Shown in pieces: positions 1 through 5,390 of a stretch of DNA of 5,390 nt. The notes under the pieces are model-generated. The model ran no database searches. It worked only from the letters and a program-made list of their open reading frames with translations, and was not told the origin of the DNA. The stretch comes from an uncultured Planctomycetaceae bacterium (GTDB taxonomy: Bacteria; Planctomycetota; Planctomycetia; Pirellulales; JACPPG01): NCBI GenBank assembly GCA_945957305.1, contig CAMFLN010000298.1:1-5390 (forward strand). The letters are read 5' to 3'. Positions within the stretch are counted from its first letter, which is position 1. Every line of letters starts with the position of its first letter. The position numbers and the translations under genes were made by a program.

Positions 1-1019
1 TCCGGGAAACCGATCATGAAACCGGCCACAGTACGAATTCCCAAACCACGACAGAGCGTGACAAAGTCACGTTGCTTGTCGTCACGGATCGGTGCACGCT
101 TGTAAGTCTTCAGCGTTCCTTCGTCAGGTGTTTCGATCCCCACCGTGATCGCGGTCAAACCGACGGCCCGCAACATCCGCAGAGTCTCGGGGCGCAACAG
201 GTCGATGCGACTTTCGATCGAGAACTCGACCTTCCGCGGCAGCTTGCCTATCAATTCGGCCAGGCGCACGACCCGTTTGCGGTCGAGGCCAAACAGCGGA
301 TCGCGAAATTTGAAGGAGCGAAAGCCGTACTTCTGAATGCCGACGCGCATTTCTTCAAACACGCTTTCGGGTGTGCGAAAACGCGTGGCATTTTCCACGA
401 TGATGTAAGGGCAATAGTTGCAGGTAAAGGTGCAGCCGCGGCTTTGCTGAATCAAGCCGGTGGGAAACTTGGTGAAGTCGTAGGCGATCTTGAACTTCGC
501 CGGATCGAACGGGGTCCAATCCGGGAACGGCAAATGGTCCAGGTCGCGCACGCTCCCCACGTCGACCACGCGCGTCGTGGCCGACAGCACATCGTCCAGC
601 TTCCACAGCAGCCGCTCTGCTTCGCCGCGAACGATCGTCACTTCCAGTTCGTCAAAGGCCTCGGGCAGGGCGTAGGCCACGAGCCCGATGACCAGCACCT
701 TGGCCCGTGGATTCTTGCTCAGCACCTCGCGCATCGCGGCGATTTCGAGGTGCAACGTGATCAACGACGGGTTGAAGATATACACGTCCGCGCCGCTGGG
801 AACATTGTCTTCCGCGTATTCGACCGAGTGTCCCAACTGGCGAAAGATCCCTGCCAGATAGGCGAAGTTCAAAGCCACGGGCCGACGGTCGCGCTTGTAG
901 GCCCAGCGAATAACCTGCCCGCGAAATCCGCCGTAGCCGTGATACTGACCGACGCCGAAGCCGCCGGCGAAATCCTTCGCGACGTCAAGTTTGCGGGTAT
1001 CCCATAGGACAACATGCAT
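1..1019 (-). CDS. B12-binding-type radical SAM protein, C-terminus cut by window edge
   Basis: The frame is open from an ATG at 1019 to the left edge: 339 residues with no stop, so the C-terminal part is missing. The radical SAM [4Fe-4S] motif CxxxCxxC is explicit, with Cys196, Cys200 and Cys203 in an RGCTFTCNYC context, followed by a GIETPDE stretch (294-300) fitting the SAM-binding barrel. Residues about 45-140 look like the Rossmann-like cobalamin-binding domain that precedes the barrel in this family (YIFNPSLITL near 80-89, IVRGEAE near 129-135), but the DxHxxG cobalt-ligand motif is absent. The first 35 residues are unusually rich in Gly and Tyr. Start choice: GGAGA at 1027-1031 lies 7 bases before the ATG, and the upstream glycosyltransferase stops only 15 bases away, so the two are probably co-transcribed. 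Family members cleave SAM to a 5'-deoxyadenosyl radical for methylation, ring formation or C-C bond chemistry, often on lipids or secondary metabolites. The substrate cannot be read from the sequence. Confidence 0.9.
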   Translation of the reverse strand, partial: MHVVLWDTRKLDVAKDFAGGFGVGQYHGYGGFRGQVIRWAYKRDRRPVALNFAYLAGIFRQLGHSVEYAEDNVPSGADVYIFNPSLITLHLEIAAMREVLSKNPRAKVLVIGLVAYALPEAFDELEVTIVRGEAERLLWKLDDVLSATTRVVDVGSVRDLDHLPFPDWTPFDPAKFKIAYDFTKFPTGLIQQSRGCTFTCNYCPYIIVENATRFRTPESVFEEMRVGIQKYGFRSFKFRDPLFGLDRKRVVRLAELIGKLPRKVEFSIESRIDLLRPETLRMLRAVGLTAITVGIETPDEGTLKTYKRAPIRDDKQRDFVTLCRGLGIRTVAGFMIGFP

Positions 1020-1034
1020 GGCCGATTCTCCGGC

Positions 1035-2345
1035 TTACAGGAACTTCTTGAGTTGTTGCCGCGGCTGTGCGTGAAACATGTCAAACACCTCTTGTGCTTG
1101 ATCGATACGCACGCCGTGGGGGAGTTCGAAGCGCGGCGGATTCAGCAGTTGAATTCGGCCGCCTTGATAAATGCGATAGGTATTGCCGCGCCACGTGATA
1201 CGCGTGCCGATCGCGGCCGACAGCATCACGGCCGCGTTGATCAGTGCGGTGAAGGGCACGCACCAGGCGTCAAACAGCGTCGCGGCGGCCAAGGTGCGAA
1301 AGCGGTCCCCGAGATAGATTCGAGCCGTTGAGCGGCGCAGGTATCCGCGTCCGACATTAATGGCGTACCAGGCAACGCAAAACAGAGCCGGCATCCACGT
1401 CCACGGCGCGCCGTGGCTGGCGCCATATACGAGCGCCACGACTCCGCCCCAGAAGGCCAACGCCGTTGTGACGATTGCGGCGAAGCCGATGCACCAGGTG
1501 CGCAGCGCGTAAGTACGGCCGATGACGTACTGTCGCCGCAAGAATTCGAGCATCTGTCCGAAGTTCAATTCCAGCGGCGAAGGAAGCATACAGGCCGGTT
1601 CGAATTCGACACGCATCCGGGCCGCGCGCAAAACGCGCGATGCCACCAGGTCGTCGCTGAGTGTGCCCCGCCAGGCGGCGCGCAACCCGCATTCTTCGAA
1701 TTTGTCGCGTCGTATGGCCCACGAACCGCCCCATACCAGCCCTCGCGAATCAGCGCGATACATCACCGCGGCGCATGCGTTAATCGCGTACTGCACATAA
1801 GCCGCCAGCGACGGGCGAGTGGGCACAAACCAGCGATAACCGGTGGCCGCCGCGGCGCCCGGAGCGTCGAGGCGTTGCACGAGCGAGCGCAGCCACGCGG
1901 AATGCGGGCGCGCGTCGGAATCGACAAAAGCGAGGATCTCGACGTCCGCCGGCAAATTGGCCGTGCCGGCCATCAAGTTGTGAACTTTCTGTCCGGTGTC
2001 CGTGGCCCGGCCGGCGACCAACAAGTTCACCGGCACGCGTGCGCTTTGCCGCATCAGCCCACGAATGGTCTCGCAAGCCGGATCGTCAGCGCTTTCGACC
2101 AGAAAGACGACCTCGTAGTTGGGATAATCCTGTTCCAGCAGGGGGCGTAGATTGTCCGCCAAGCCATGATCGATCCCTTTGCAGGGCGCGAGCAACCTTA
2201 CGCGCATGGAAAGGGGGGCCGTGCGCGCGTTCCGCAATCGACTGCGGGCAAAGCGGCGGTGCTCGTAAGTTTGCAGGCCGAGTAATAGGGCCTGCGCCGC
2301 TGCGCCGACCGCCATTATCAGCCAGGCAAACAACCACGGACTCAT
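1035..2345 (-). CDS. Membrane glycosyltransferase, GT2/GT21 (ceramide glucosyltransferase-like, HpnI-like)
   Basis: A 436-residue enzyme predicted to transfer a sugar from a nucleotide-sugar to a lipid acceptor at the cytoplasmic face of the inner membrane. Visible parts in order: an N-terminal membrane segment (about 3-24); PCKG at 54-57, typical of the ceramide-glucosyltransferase/HpnI group; ESADD at 84-88; the metal/nucleotide-binding FVDSDA (Asp142, Asp144); WGGSWAIRR near 205-213; the acidic LSDDL (Asp231/Asp232) as likely catalytic base; then RRQYV (270-274) where the family carries (Q/R)xxRW. Three hydrophobic stretches follow (about 284-312, 315-331, 358-382), and the C-terminus has the ITWRGNTYRI signature seen after the last membrane segment in related enzymes. 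The frame stays open upstream to a TTG at 2396, but the ATG at 2345 is preferred: the membrane anchor starts right after it and AAGGAAGG sits upstream. The radical SAM gene follows after 15 bases. Acceptor and sugar donor are unknown; the family call is firmer than any specific function. Confidence 0.9.
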   Translation of the reverse strand: MSPWLFAWLIMAVGAAAQALLLGLQTYEHRRFARSRLRNARTAPLSMRVRLLAPCKGIDHGLADNLRPLLEQDYPNYEVVFLVESADDPACETIRGLMRQSARVPVNLLVAGRATDTGQKVHNLMAGTANLPADVEILAFVDSDARPHSAWLRSLVQRLDAPGAAAATGYRWFVPTRPSLAAYVQYAINACAAVMYRADSRGLVWGGSWAIRRDKFEECGLRAAWRGTLSDDLVASRVLRAARMRVEFEPACMLPSPLELNFGQMLEFLRRQYVIGRTYALRTWCIGFAAIVTTALAFWGGVVALVYGASHGAPWTWMPALFCVAWYAINVGRGYLRRSTARIYLGDRFRTLAAATLFDAWCVPFTALINAAVMLSAAIGTRITWRGNTYRIYQGGRIQLLNPPRFELPHGVRIDQAQEVFDMFHAQPRQQLKKFL

Positions 2346-2356
2346 CAGTTCCCGGA

Positions 2357-2364
2357 CCTTCCTT
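2357..2364 (-). promoter_or_regulatory. Ribosome binding site setting the glycosyltransferase start
   Basis: On the minus strand this reads AAGGAAGG and ends 11 bases before the ATG at 2345, a slightly long but workable spacing. It supports that ATG over the in-frame TTG at 2396, which would add a 17-residue polar extension before the membrane anchor. Confidence 0.55.
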
Positions 2365-2745
2365 GGCGTGGGACTAGAGTGGACTCTCGACGGCAATCAC
2401 GCGTTACCCTGCCGGTGGGCGTTTCGCGCGGAGCGGCAAGATACCTGCATTCGGGGCAGCGGGTCAATCGAGCCGCTCGCTGGCAATCCTTGCTAGCAGC
2501 GCCCCGGCAAACCTTCCGCAAACGGCACAATCGCTGCTCCTGCCCAATCGGCCATATGAGTCGGGCAACTTAAGGCGAAACCTATTCAGGGGCGCCAGAA
2601 TGCGGAAATCCGTCGGCCGACGAGCGCGGTAAATCGACCCCGGAAACGAAAAGGCACGACGGTTTTACGTAACATTTTTCAACGGCAGGCGAGCCCCCCA
2701 AGTGGAAGCAGTCCCGCGAGGCCTCCGTCGCATGGCCGAAAACAT

Positions 2746-2760
2746 GTGCTTTCGAAGCAC
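2746..2760. repeat. Perfect 6-bp inverted repeat, possible hairpin
   Basis: GTGCTT (2746-2751) and AAGCAC (2755-2760) are exact reverse complements around a TCG loop. It lies about 175 bases before the PEP-CTERM start. No T-tract follows, so it is not a classic terminator; it could be a leader hairpin, a protein-binding dyad or chance. Confidence 0.5.
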
Positions 2761-2812
2761 TGCCGACTGTCCAGAATGAGAATACTGTGAAAGTTGCCCC
2801 CGGTTCTTGTAA

Positions 2813-2829
2813 ACCGCGCACAGCGCGGT
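2813..2829. repeat. Perfect 7-bp GC-rich inverted repeat, possible operator or leader hairpin
   Basis: ACCGCGC (2813-2819) and GCGCGGT (2823-2829) pair exactly around an ACA loop. On the plus strand it is followed by CAATTTAG, and on the minus strand by a short TTTACAAG, so neither side has a strong U-tract. It sits 105 bases before the PEP-CTERM ATG, consistent with an operator dyad or a 5' leader hairpin. Function is inferred only from position. Confidence 0.55.
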
Positions 2830-2924
2830 CAATTTAGTGGCGTTGGTCGGCCCGGAAACCGGTGTGCGACGGAATCATGCCCAGTCGACCCTGACTGCTT
2901 GTTCCATTGACATGGATCATTCCT

Positions 2925-2929
2925 GGAGG
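2925..2929 (+). promoter_or_regulatory. Ribosome binding site of the PEP-CTERM gene
   Basis: GGAGG lies five bases before the ATG at 2935. It is the strongest Shine-Dalgarno match in the window and fixes the start of this gene, which has no other in-frame ATG before the hydrophobic part of its signal peptide. Confidence 0.8.
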
Positions 2930-2934
2930 CAGCA

Positions 2935-4089
2935 ATGGCGTCACTTCGCAAAACCTTCGCACAGCTCGAAAAAGTTGGCGCAGCAAGTCGGTGCCGTGGG
3001 CGGTTCTTGATCTTCGTTATCGCCAGCTGGGGCTGCATAGCTCACACCGACGTTTGCCAAGGGCAGGTCTTCGTTCCCTCTTGGAACAGCAACGTCTTGG
3101 GCGCGTTCGGCTTGTCCGGTGGGACGATCAATTCGGCGCTGGTGGACTACCCTAATTTGAATGCTCCCTGGTCCATAGCGACCGACGGCAACCTTTTGTA
3201 TGTGACGAATTACAATTACGGCACTGTCGGCTCGTATAAAAAGGATGGGACGCCTGTAAACCCGTCGCTGATCACGGGGTTGGCGTCACCCACCGCAATT
3301 GCAGTCGCCGACGGGGCCATCTACGTCGAGAGCATCACGACGGGAGTCGTCGGCAAATACTCGACCAGTGGAGCCACGATCAACGCTTCGCTGCTGAGCT
3401 TTGGCGCAAATGATGCCCTGGGCCTGGCTGTCTCGGGCAGCAACCTTTATGTCCAGGACAGCGTCCACAACCGGGTCGGAAAATACACGACCTCCGGTAG
3501 CGTCGTGAATGCGTCACTGATCACCGGAACGAGCTTGTTTGCGATCGCAGTCGACGGCAACGATCTCTATGTCTCCAATGGCCCCTCGAGAGTGGGCAAA
3601 TACACGACCGACGGCGCCACGGTGAATTTCTCCCTGGTCACAGGGCTCAATTTTCCTGAAGCGCTCTCCGTCAGCGGCAACAATTTGTTTGTCCTCAATG
3701 CAGGCGCCACCGGCGCGGGCTACGTCGGTAAATACACCACTGCCGGCGCGACGGTTTACTCCAATATGATCTCTGGGTTCTATTATCCCGCGGGATTAGC
3801 GGTGATTGCACCGCTCTCGGGCGATGTCAATTACGACTACATCGTCAATGGACAGGATATCGCCCAAGTCGCCAGCAATTGGCTAAAAACAGGGCCCAAC
3901 CTGGCCGACGCCAATGGCGACGGCATCGTCAACGGCCAAGACGTCGCGCTCATGGCTTCGAATTGGCTGGCTTACAACGGACCTGGACTGGGCAACAGCA
4001 ACGCCGTACCGGAACCAAGTACCAGCGTCTTGTTAGTTCTCGGCGCCACAACATTGGCGGTGATCAAGCGGTGGCGGCGGGAAAGGTAA
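2935..4089 (+). CDS. Secreted six-repeat beta-propeller protein with dockerin-like domain and PEP-CTERM sorting signal
   Basis: A 384-residue exported protein. Residues 1-43 form a long signal peptide: a polar, basic n-region (to RCRGR, 19-23), a hydrophobic core (24-37) and probable cleavage near residue 43. Residues 44-291 contain six related repeats of roughly 39-44 residues, each with a GKYTTxGAxVNxSLITG-like first half and an AIAVxGNxLYV second half, matching NHL/SMP-30-type propeller blades. The N-terminal VFVPSWNSNV resembles a blade's final strand and would complete the last repeat (Velcro closure). Residues 296-345 are two dockerin-type calcium loops (Asp297, Asn299, Asp301, Asp308; Asp325, Asn327, Asp329, Asp336), each followed by a xxASNWL helix end. 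The C-terminus is a PEP-CTERM signal: VPEP at 358-361, a hydrophobic stretch (365-377) and basic KRWRRER. It is probably processed by an exosortase and placed at the cell surface or in extracellular matrix. No catalytic residues are evident; ligand and function are unknown. Confidence 0.92.
   Translation: MASLRKTFAQLEKVGAASRCRGRFLIFVIASWGCIAHTDVCQGQVFVPSWNSNVLGAFGLSGGTINSALVDYPNLNAPWSIATDGNLLYVTNYNYGTVGSYKKDGTPVNPSLITGLASPTAIAVADGAIYVESITTGVVGKYSTSGATINASLLSFGANDALGLAVSGSNLYVQDSVHNRVGKYTTSGSVVNASLITGTSLFAIAVDGNDLYVSNGPSRVGKYTTDGATVNFSLVTGLNFPEALSVSGNNLFVLNAGATGAGYVGKYTTAGATVYSNMISGFYYPAGLAVIAPLSGDVNYDYIVNGQDIAQVASNWLKTGPNLADANGDGIVNGQDVALMASNWLAYNGPGLGNSNAVPEPSTSVLLVLGATTLAVIKRWRRER
3100..3807 (+). 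repeat. Six in-gene propeller blade repeats
   Basis: Protein repeats begin at residues 56, 99, 140, 182, 221 and 265 of the PEP-CTERM protein, spaced 43, 41, 42, 39 and 44 residues. Repeats 3 to 6 all start with GKY[ST]T; repeats 1 and 2 start with the diverged GAFGL and GSYKK. The last repeat stops after its GLAV strand. At DNA level the copies are diverged, so this is an old domain repeat rather than a recent tandem duplication. Confidence 0.8.
3820..3969 (+). other. Dockerin type I-like calcium-binding duplicated domain
   Basis: Residues 296-345 hold two copies of a D-x-N-x-D-x-x-V-N-G-Q-D loop with a following helix ending ASNWL. The second copy is a textbook loop (DANGDGIVNGQD), while the first has Tyr in place of the usual Gly at position 6 (Tyr302). 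In cellulosomal bacteria dockerins bind cohesins; in planctomycete PEP-CTERM proteins the same module is common and its partner is generally unknown. No cohesin is encoded in the window. Confidence 0.85.
4006..4086 (+). other. PEP-CTERM exosortase sorting signal
   Basis: Residues 358-384 show the three-part signal in order: VPEPS, a 13-residue hydrophobic segment and a strongly basic tail (KRWRRER) at the very C-terminus. Exosortase (EpsH/XrtA family) is expected to cleave at the PEP motif. The enzyme must be encoded elsewhere in the genome. Confidence 0.93.
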
Positions 4090-4091
4090 TC

Positions 4092-4160
4092 AGTAGTCCG
4101 TTGCCGATAGCTAGTAGTCAGTAAAGGACTTCTCTCTAGCTACTGTCTACCGACTACTAC
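4092..4160. repeat. Heptamer-periodic imperfect inverted repeat between convergent genes
   Basis: The spacer between two converging genes has a clear 7-base rhythm. On the left: TAGTCCG, TTGCCGA, TAGCTAG, TAGTCAG (4094-4121). On the right the complementary-sense series is CTACTGT, CTACCGA, CTACTAC (4140-4160). Positions 4093-4114 and 4136-4157 are reverse complements at 17 of 22 bases, and an alternative inner pairing of 4114-4123 with 4141-4150 matches 9 of 10. Transcripts from either side could fold into a stem, so a bidirectional terminator is possible, but no proper U-tract follows either arm. It could equally be a copy of a dispersed intergenic repeat. Confidence 0.6.
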
Positions 4161-4163
4161 TTC

Positions 4164-4598
4164 CTAGAAATACCCAATCTCGGGCGTCAGCTGGACTTTG
4201 CTGCGGGTAAACGTGCCGCTGCCGCGGCCGATTTCTTTGCCTTGCGTGTCGCAGACAACGCTTTCCGCGATAAAGAAACTGCGCGCCGCATGGACGACCT
4301 TGCCATGGGCGTGCATGGCCCCGTCGGCGATGGGGCCGGTCAGGTACGTGGTGAAGGTGACCGTGAGCATAAACACGTCGTTGACCAGAGAGTTGACCGC
4401 AAAAAAAGCCGCGTCATCAAGGGCTTTAAAATAGACGGAACCATGCGCGGAACTGCCCGAGTGATAAAACCGCCGATCGATGGGAATAACCAACTCGGCC
4501 GTGCCGTGCGCTATCGACAGGCGCGGAGCGTAAAAATCGTTGCCGGGGGCGCGCAGGTACATGCGCTCGAGTTTGCGATAGTGCTCTTCCTGGGACAT
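4164..4598 (-). CDS. PaaI-like hotdog-fold acyl-CoA thioesterase
   Basis: A 144-residue cytoplasmic protein of normal size for the hotdog-fold thioesterase superfamily, whose members hydrolyse acyl-CoA thioesters. Fold-typical features: HGSVYFKALDDAAFFAVNS (52-70), where the HG and Asp61/Asp62 fall in the active-site turn and long central helix; LTVTFTTYLTGPI (78-90), the strand and turn that usually read as NFLRPA in PaaI enzymes; MHAHGKVVHAARSFFIAES (95-113); and a closing CDTQGKEIGRGSGTF (116-130). The substrate cannot be deduced. The frame runs upstream to a GTG at 4640, but the ATG at 4598 is preferred because it has an upstream AAAAGG and gives a standard N-terminus. The gene lies 77 bases downstream of ferrochelatase on the same strand and may share its transcript. 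It converges on the PEP-CTERM gene across the heptamer-repeat spacer. Confidence 0.85.
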   Translation of the reverse strand: MSQEEHYRKLERMYLRAPGNDFYAPRLSIAHGTAELVIPIDRRFYHSGSSAHGSVYFKALDDAAFFAVNSLVNDVFMLTVTFTTYLTGPIADGAMHAHGKVVHAARSFFIAESVVCDTQGKEIGRGSGTFTRSKVQLTPEIGYF

Positions 4599-4608
4599 TG
4601 ATTGTCGA

Positions 4609-4614
4609 CCTTTT
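4609..4614 (-). promoter_or_regulatory. Ribosome binding site deciding the thioesterase start
   Basis: On the minus strand this reads AAAAGG, ten bases before the ATG at 4598. A start at the in-frame GTG at 4640 would place this element inside the coding region and add 14 residues without family support. Confidence 0.5.
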
Positions 4615-4675
4615 GTAATCAGCCAATCAGGGGCGGTCACTCAAGCCGGCTGCGGCAACAGGCAATTCGCGGCGG

Positions 4676-5390
4676 TCAACGTCTGGGCGGAGGCAGGCAA
4701 CAATCCGTCGGACAGGCGTCGTGCGATGGTCCGAGCGCGCCGAGAGCGCGACGCGGACGGCCCGCTTCAAGTCGCTCTAACACCAACTCGCGAATCATGG
4801 CGACGAACTTCGGATCGGCGCCAGCTGTGCCGGCGCGCACCATGTTCAAGCCGATTTCGGTACTGATGCTCTGCGCTTCGAGGTCCAGATCGTAGGCAAC
4901 TTCCAAATGATCCGAAATGAACCCAATCGGCACGACCACGACGTCGCGGACACCCTGGCTATGCAATTCGCGCAGCGCGTCACCGATATCGGGTTCGAGC
5001 CAGGGTTGGCTGGGGGGACCGCTGCGGCTTTGCCAGGCCAGCCACCAGGCATGTCCCGGAAAAGCTTCGCTTACCAGGCGGCTAGTTTCGCGCAGCTGCT
5101 CCTCGTAGCGGCTGGACTGCGCCATCCCGAGCGGAATACTGTGCGCGGTAAACACCAGAAAAGTGCAGGCACGCCTTTCTGCCGGGACCTGGGCCAGCGC
5201 GGTGGCCGTGCGCTCGATCATCACTTCGATGAAGAGCGGATGGTTAAAAAACACGCGTAGCTTATCGATCCGCGGCGCCTCGGGACCTACCTCGCGCTGC
5301 GCCGCCTCGATGTTTTCGCGATATTGCCGGCACCCCGAATACGAGCTGTACGCCGAGGTGAAGAACGCCAACGCGCGGCGAATTCCGTCC
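4676..5390 (-). CDS. hemH: Ferrochelatase, N-terminus cut by window edge
   Basis: The frame enters from the right edge with no start and ends with TGA at 4676-4678; about 237 residues are present of roughly 330-370 expected. Ferrochelatase inserts Fe2+ into protoporphyrin IX or, in the coproporphyrin-dependent branch (CpfC), into coproporphyrin III. Diagnostic segments: TSAYSSYSGCRQYREN near 5302-5359; FTAHSIP with the catalytic metal-site histidine at 5141-5143; WQSRSGPPSQPWLEPDI; and VVVPIGFISDHLEV, whose glutamate at 4901-4903 matches the second conserved active-site residue. The AYSSYSGCRQYRE sequence resembles actinobacterial-type enzymes. The C-terminus has CPTDCC (cysteines at 4712-4714, 4700-4702 and 4697-4699). 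Together with the Cys of SYSGC at 5330-5332 this gives four cysteines in the arrangement of [2Fe-2S]-containing ferrochelatases. The enzyme is expected to be cytoplasmic or loosely membrane-associated. Which porphyrin it uses cannot be decided here. Family identity is near certain. Confidence 0.95.
   Translation of the reverse strand, partial: DGIRRALAFFTSAYSSYSGCRQYRENIEAAQREVGPEAPRIDKLRVFFNHPLFIEVMIERTATALAQVPAERRACTFLVFTAHSIPLGMAQSSRYEEQLRETSRLVSEAFPGHAWWLAWQSRSGPPSQPWLEPDIGDALRELHSQGVRDVVVVPIGFISDHLEVAYDLDLEAQSISTEIGLNMVRAGTAGADPKFVAMIRELVLERLEAGRPRRALGALGPSHDACPTDCCLPPPRR

Larger units (their letters stand above)
2346..2934. other. Divergent intergenic region without a convincing gene
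   Basis: These 589 bases separate the minus-strand glycosyltransferase from the plus-strand PEP-CTERM gene and should hold promoters for both directions. Short open frames exist on both strands (for example 2582-2821 minus, 2379-2573 plus), but none has a good start with a ribosome binding site, a recognisable domain or a family resemblance. I saw no tRNA, known riboswitch core or insertion-sequence end. The structure I can point to is two perfect inverted repeats (2746-2760 and 2813-2829), listed separately. A TTGACA at 2907-2912 has no -10 box at the right distance, so I do not call a promoter. Confidence 0.6.

Noticed and set aside
72..1007. 311-residue plus-strand open frame
   Set aside because: It is antisense to the radical SAM gene, whose CxxxCxxC and cobalamin-type domain are clear on the minus strand. 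The plus-strand product is rich in His, Gln and Arg with no domain, as expected for a shadow in GC-rich DNA.
1413..2150. 245-residue plus-strand open frame
   Set aside because: It is antisense to the glycosyltransferase, which has intact family motifs; no ribosome binding site or recognisable domain.
2345..2530. 61-residue minus-strand frame with CPEC, just upstream of the glycosyltransferase
   Set aside because: It suggested a small zinc-ribbon protein, but there is only one CxxC pair, the start is TTG, and it overlaps the glycosyltransferase leader and start. Probably chance.
2652..2668. Possible sigma-54 promoter (AGGCACG followed by TTTTA)
   Set aside because: Sigma-54 control is known for some PEP-CTERM genes, and the -24 half matches well, but the essential GC of the -12 element is missing at the correct spacing.
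2582..2821. 79-residue minus-strand frame in the intergenic region
   Set aside because: Low-complexity composition without a domain or ribosome binding site, and it overlaps the inverted repeat at 2813-2829.
2907..2912. Exact TTGACA -35 hexamer before the PEP-CTERM gene
   Set aside because: A -10 box at 16-18 bases would fall on the ribosome binding site and start codon, and no TATAAT-like sequence is there.
3025..3036. Possible lipobox around Cys34 of the PEP-CTERM protein
   Set aside because: The residues before the Cys are Ser-Trp-Gly rather than the L-[AS]-[GA] pattern, and the protein already has a separate C-terminal sorting signal.
4599..4675. Gap between ferrochelatase and thioesterase searched for a terminator or promoter
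   Set aside because: Only a short AGCCGGCT palindrome is present, with no T-tract; a TTGACC overlapping the ferrochelatase stop has no matching -10 element.

Overview
The window looks like a fragment of a GC-rich planctomycete chromosome, probably Pirellulales-like. The main reason is the central gene. It encodes a secreted protein that combines a beta-propeller, a dockerin-like pair of calcium-binding repeats and a C-terminal PEP-CTERM (exosortase) sorting signal, a mix common in Planctomycetes. This taxonomic call is an inference from protein architecture, not from a marker gene.

Layout. Positions 1-2345 hold two minus-strand genes in a tight apparent operon: a membrane-anchored family 2/21-like glycosyltransferase (1035-2345), then, 15 bases downstream, a B12-binding-type radical SAM protein (1019 to beyond the left edge). 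Positions 2346-2934 are a 589-base divergent intergenic region with no convincing gene but two perfect short inverted repeats. Positions 2935-4089 hold the plus-strand PEP-CTERM/dockerin/propeller gene. A 74-base convergent spacer (4090-4163) carries 7-base-periodic repeats arranged as an imperfect inverted repeat. Positions 4164-4598 are a minus-strand hotdog-fold (PaaI-like) thioesterase, and 4676 to beyond the right edge is a minus-strand ferrochelatase whose four cysteines suggest a [2Fe-2S] cluster.

How the genes may work together. The glycosyltransferase and radical SAM protein probably modify the same lipid-linked or surface molecule, because they are tightly spaced and on the same strand. 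The pairing of a ceramide-glucosyltransferase-like enzyme with a B12-type radical SAM enzyme recalls the hpnI-hpnJ pair of hopanoid head-group synthesis, but the radical SAM sequence is not obviously HpnJ. The ferrochelatase inserts iron into a porphyrin in haem synthesis; the thioesterase follows it on the same strand, and I see no metabolic link between them. The PEP-CTERM protein stands alone, and its sorting enzyme (exosortase) is not in the window. I found no RNA genes, CRISPR arrays, insertion sequences or tRNAs.
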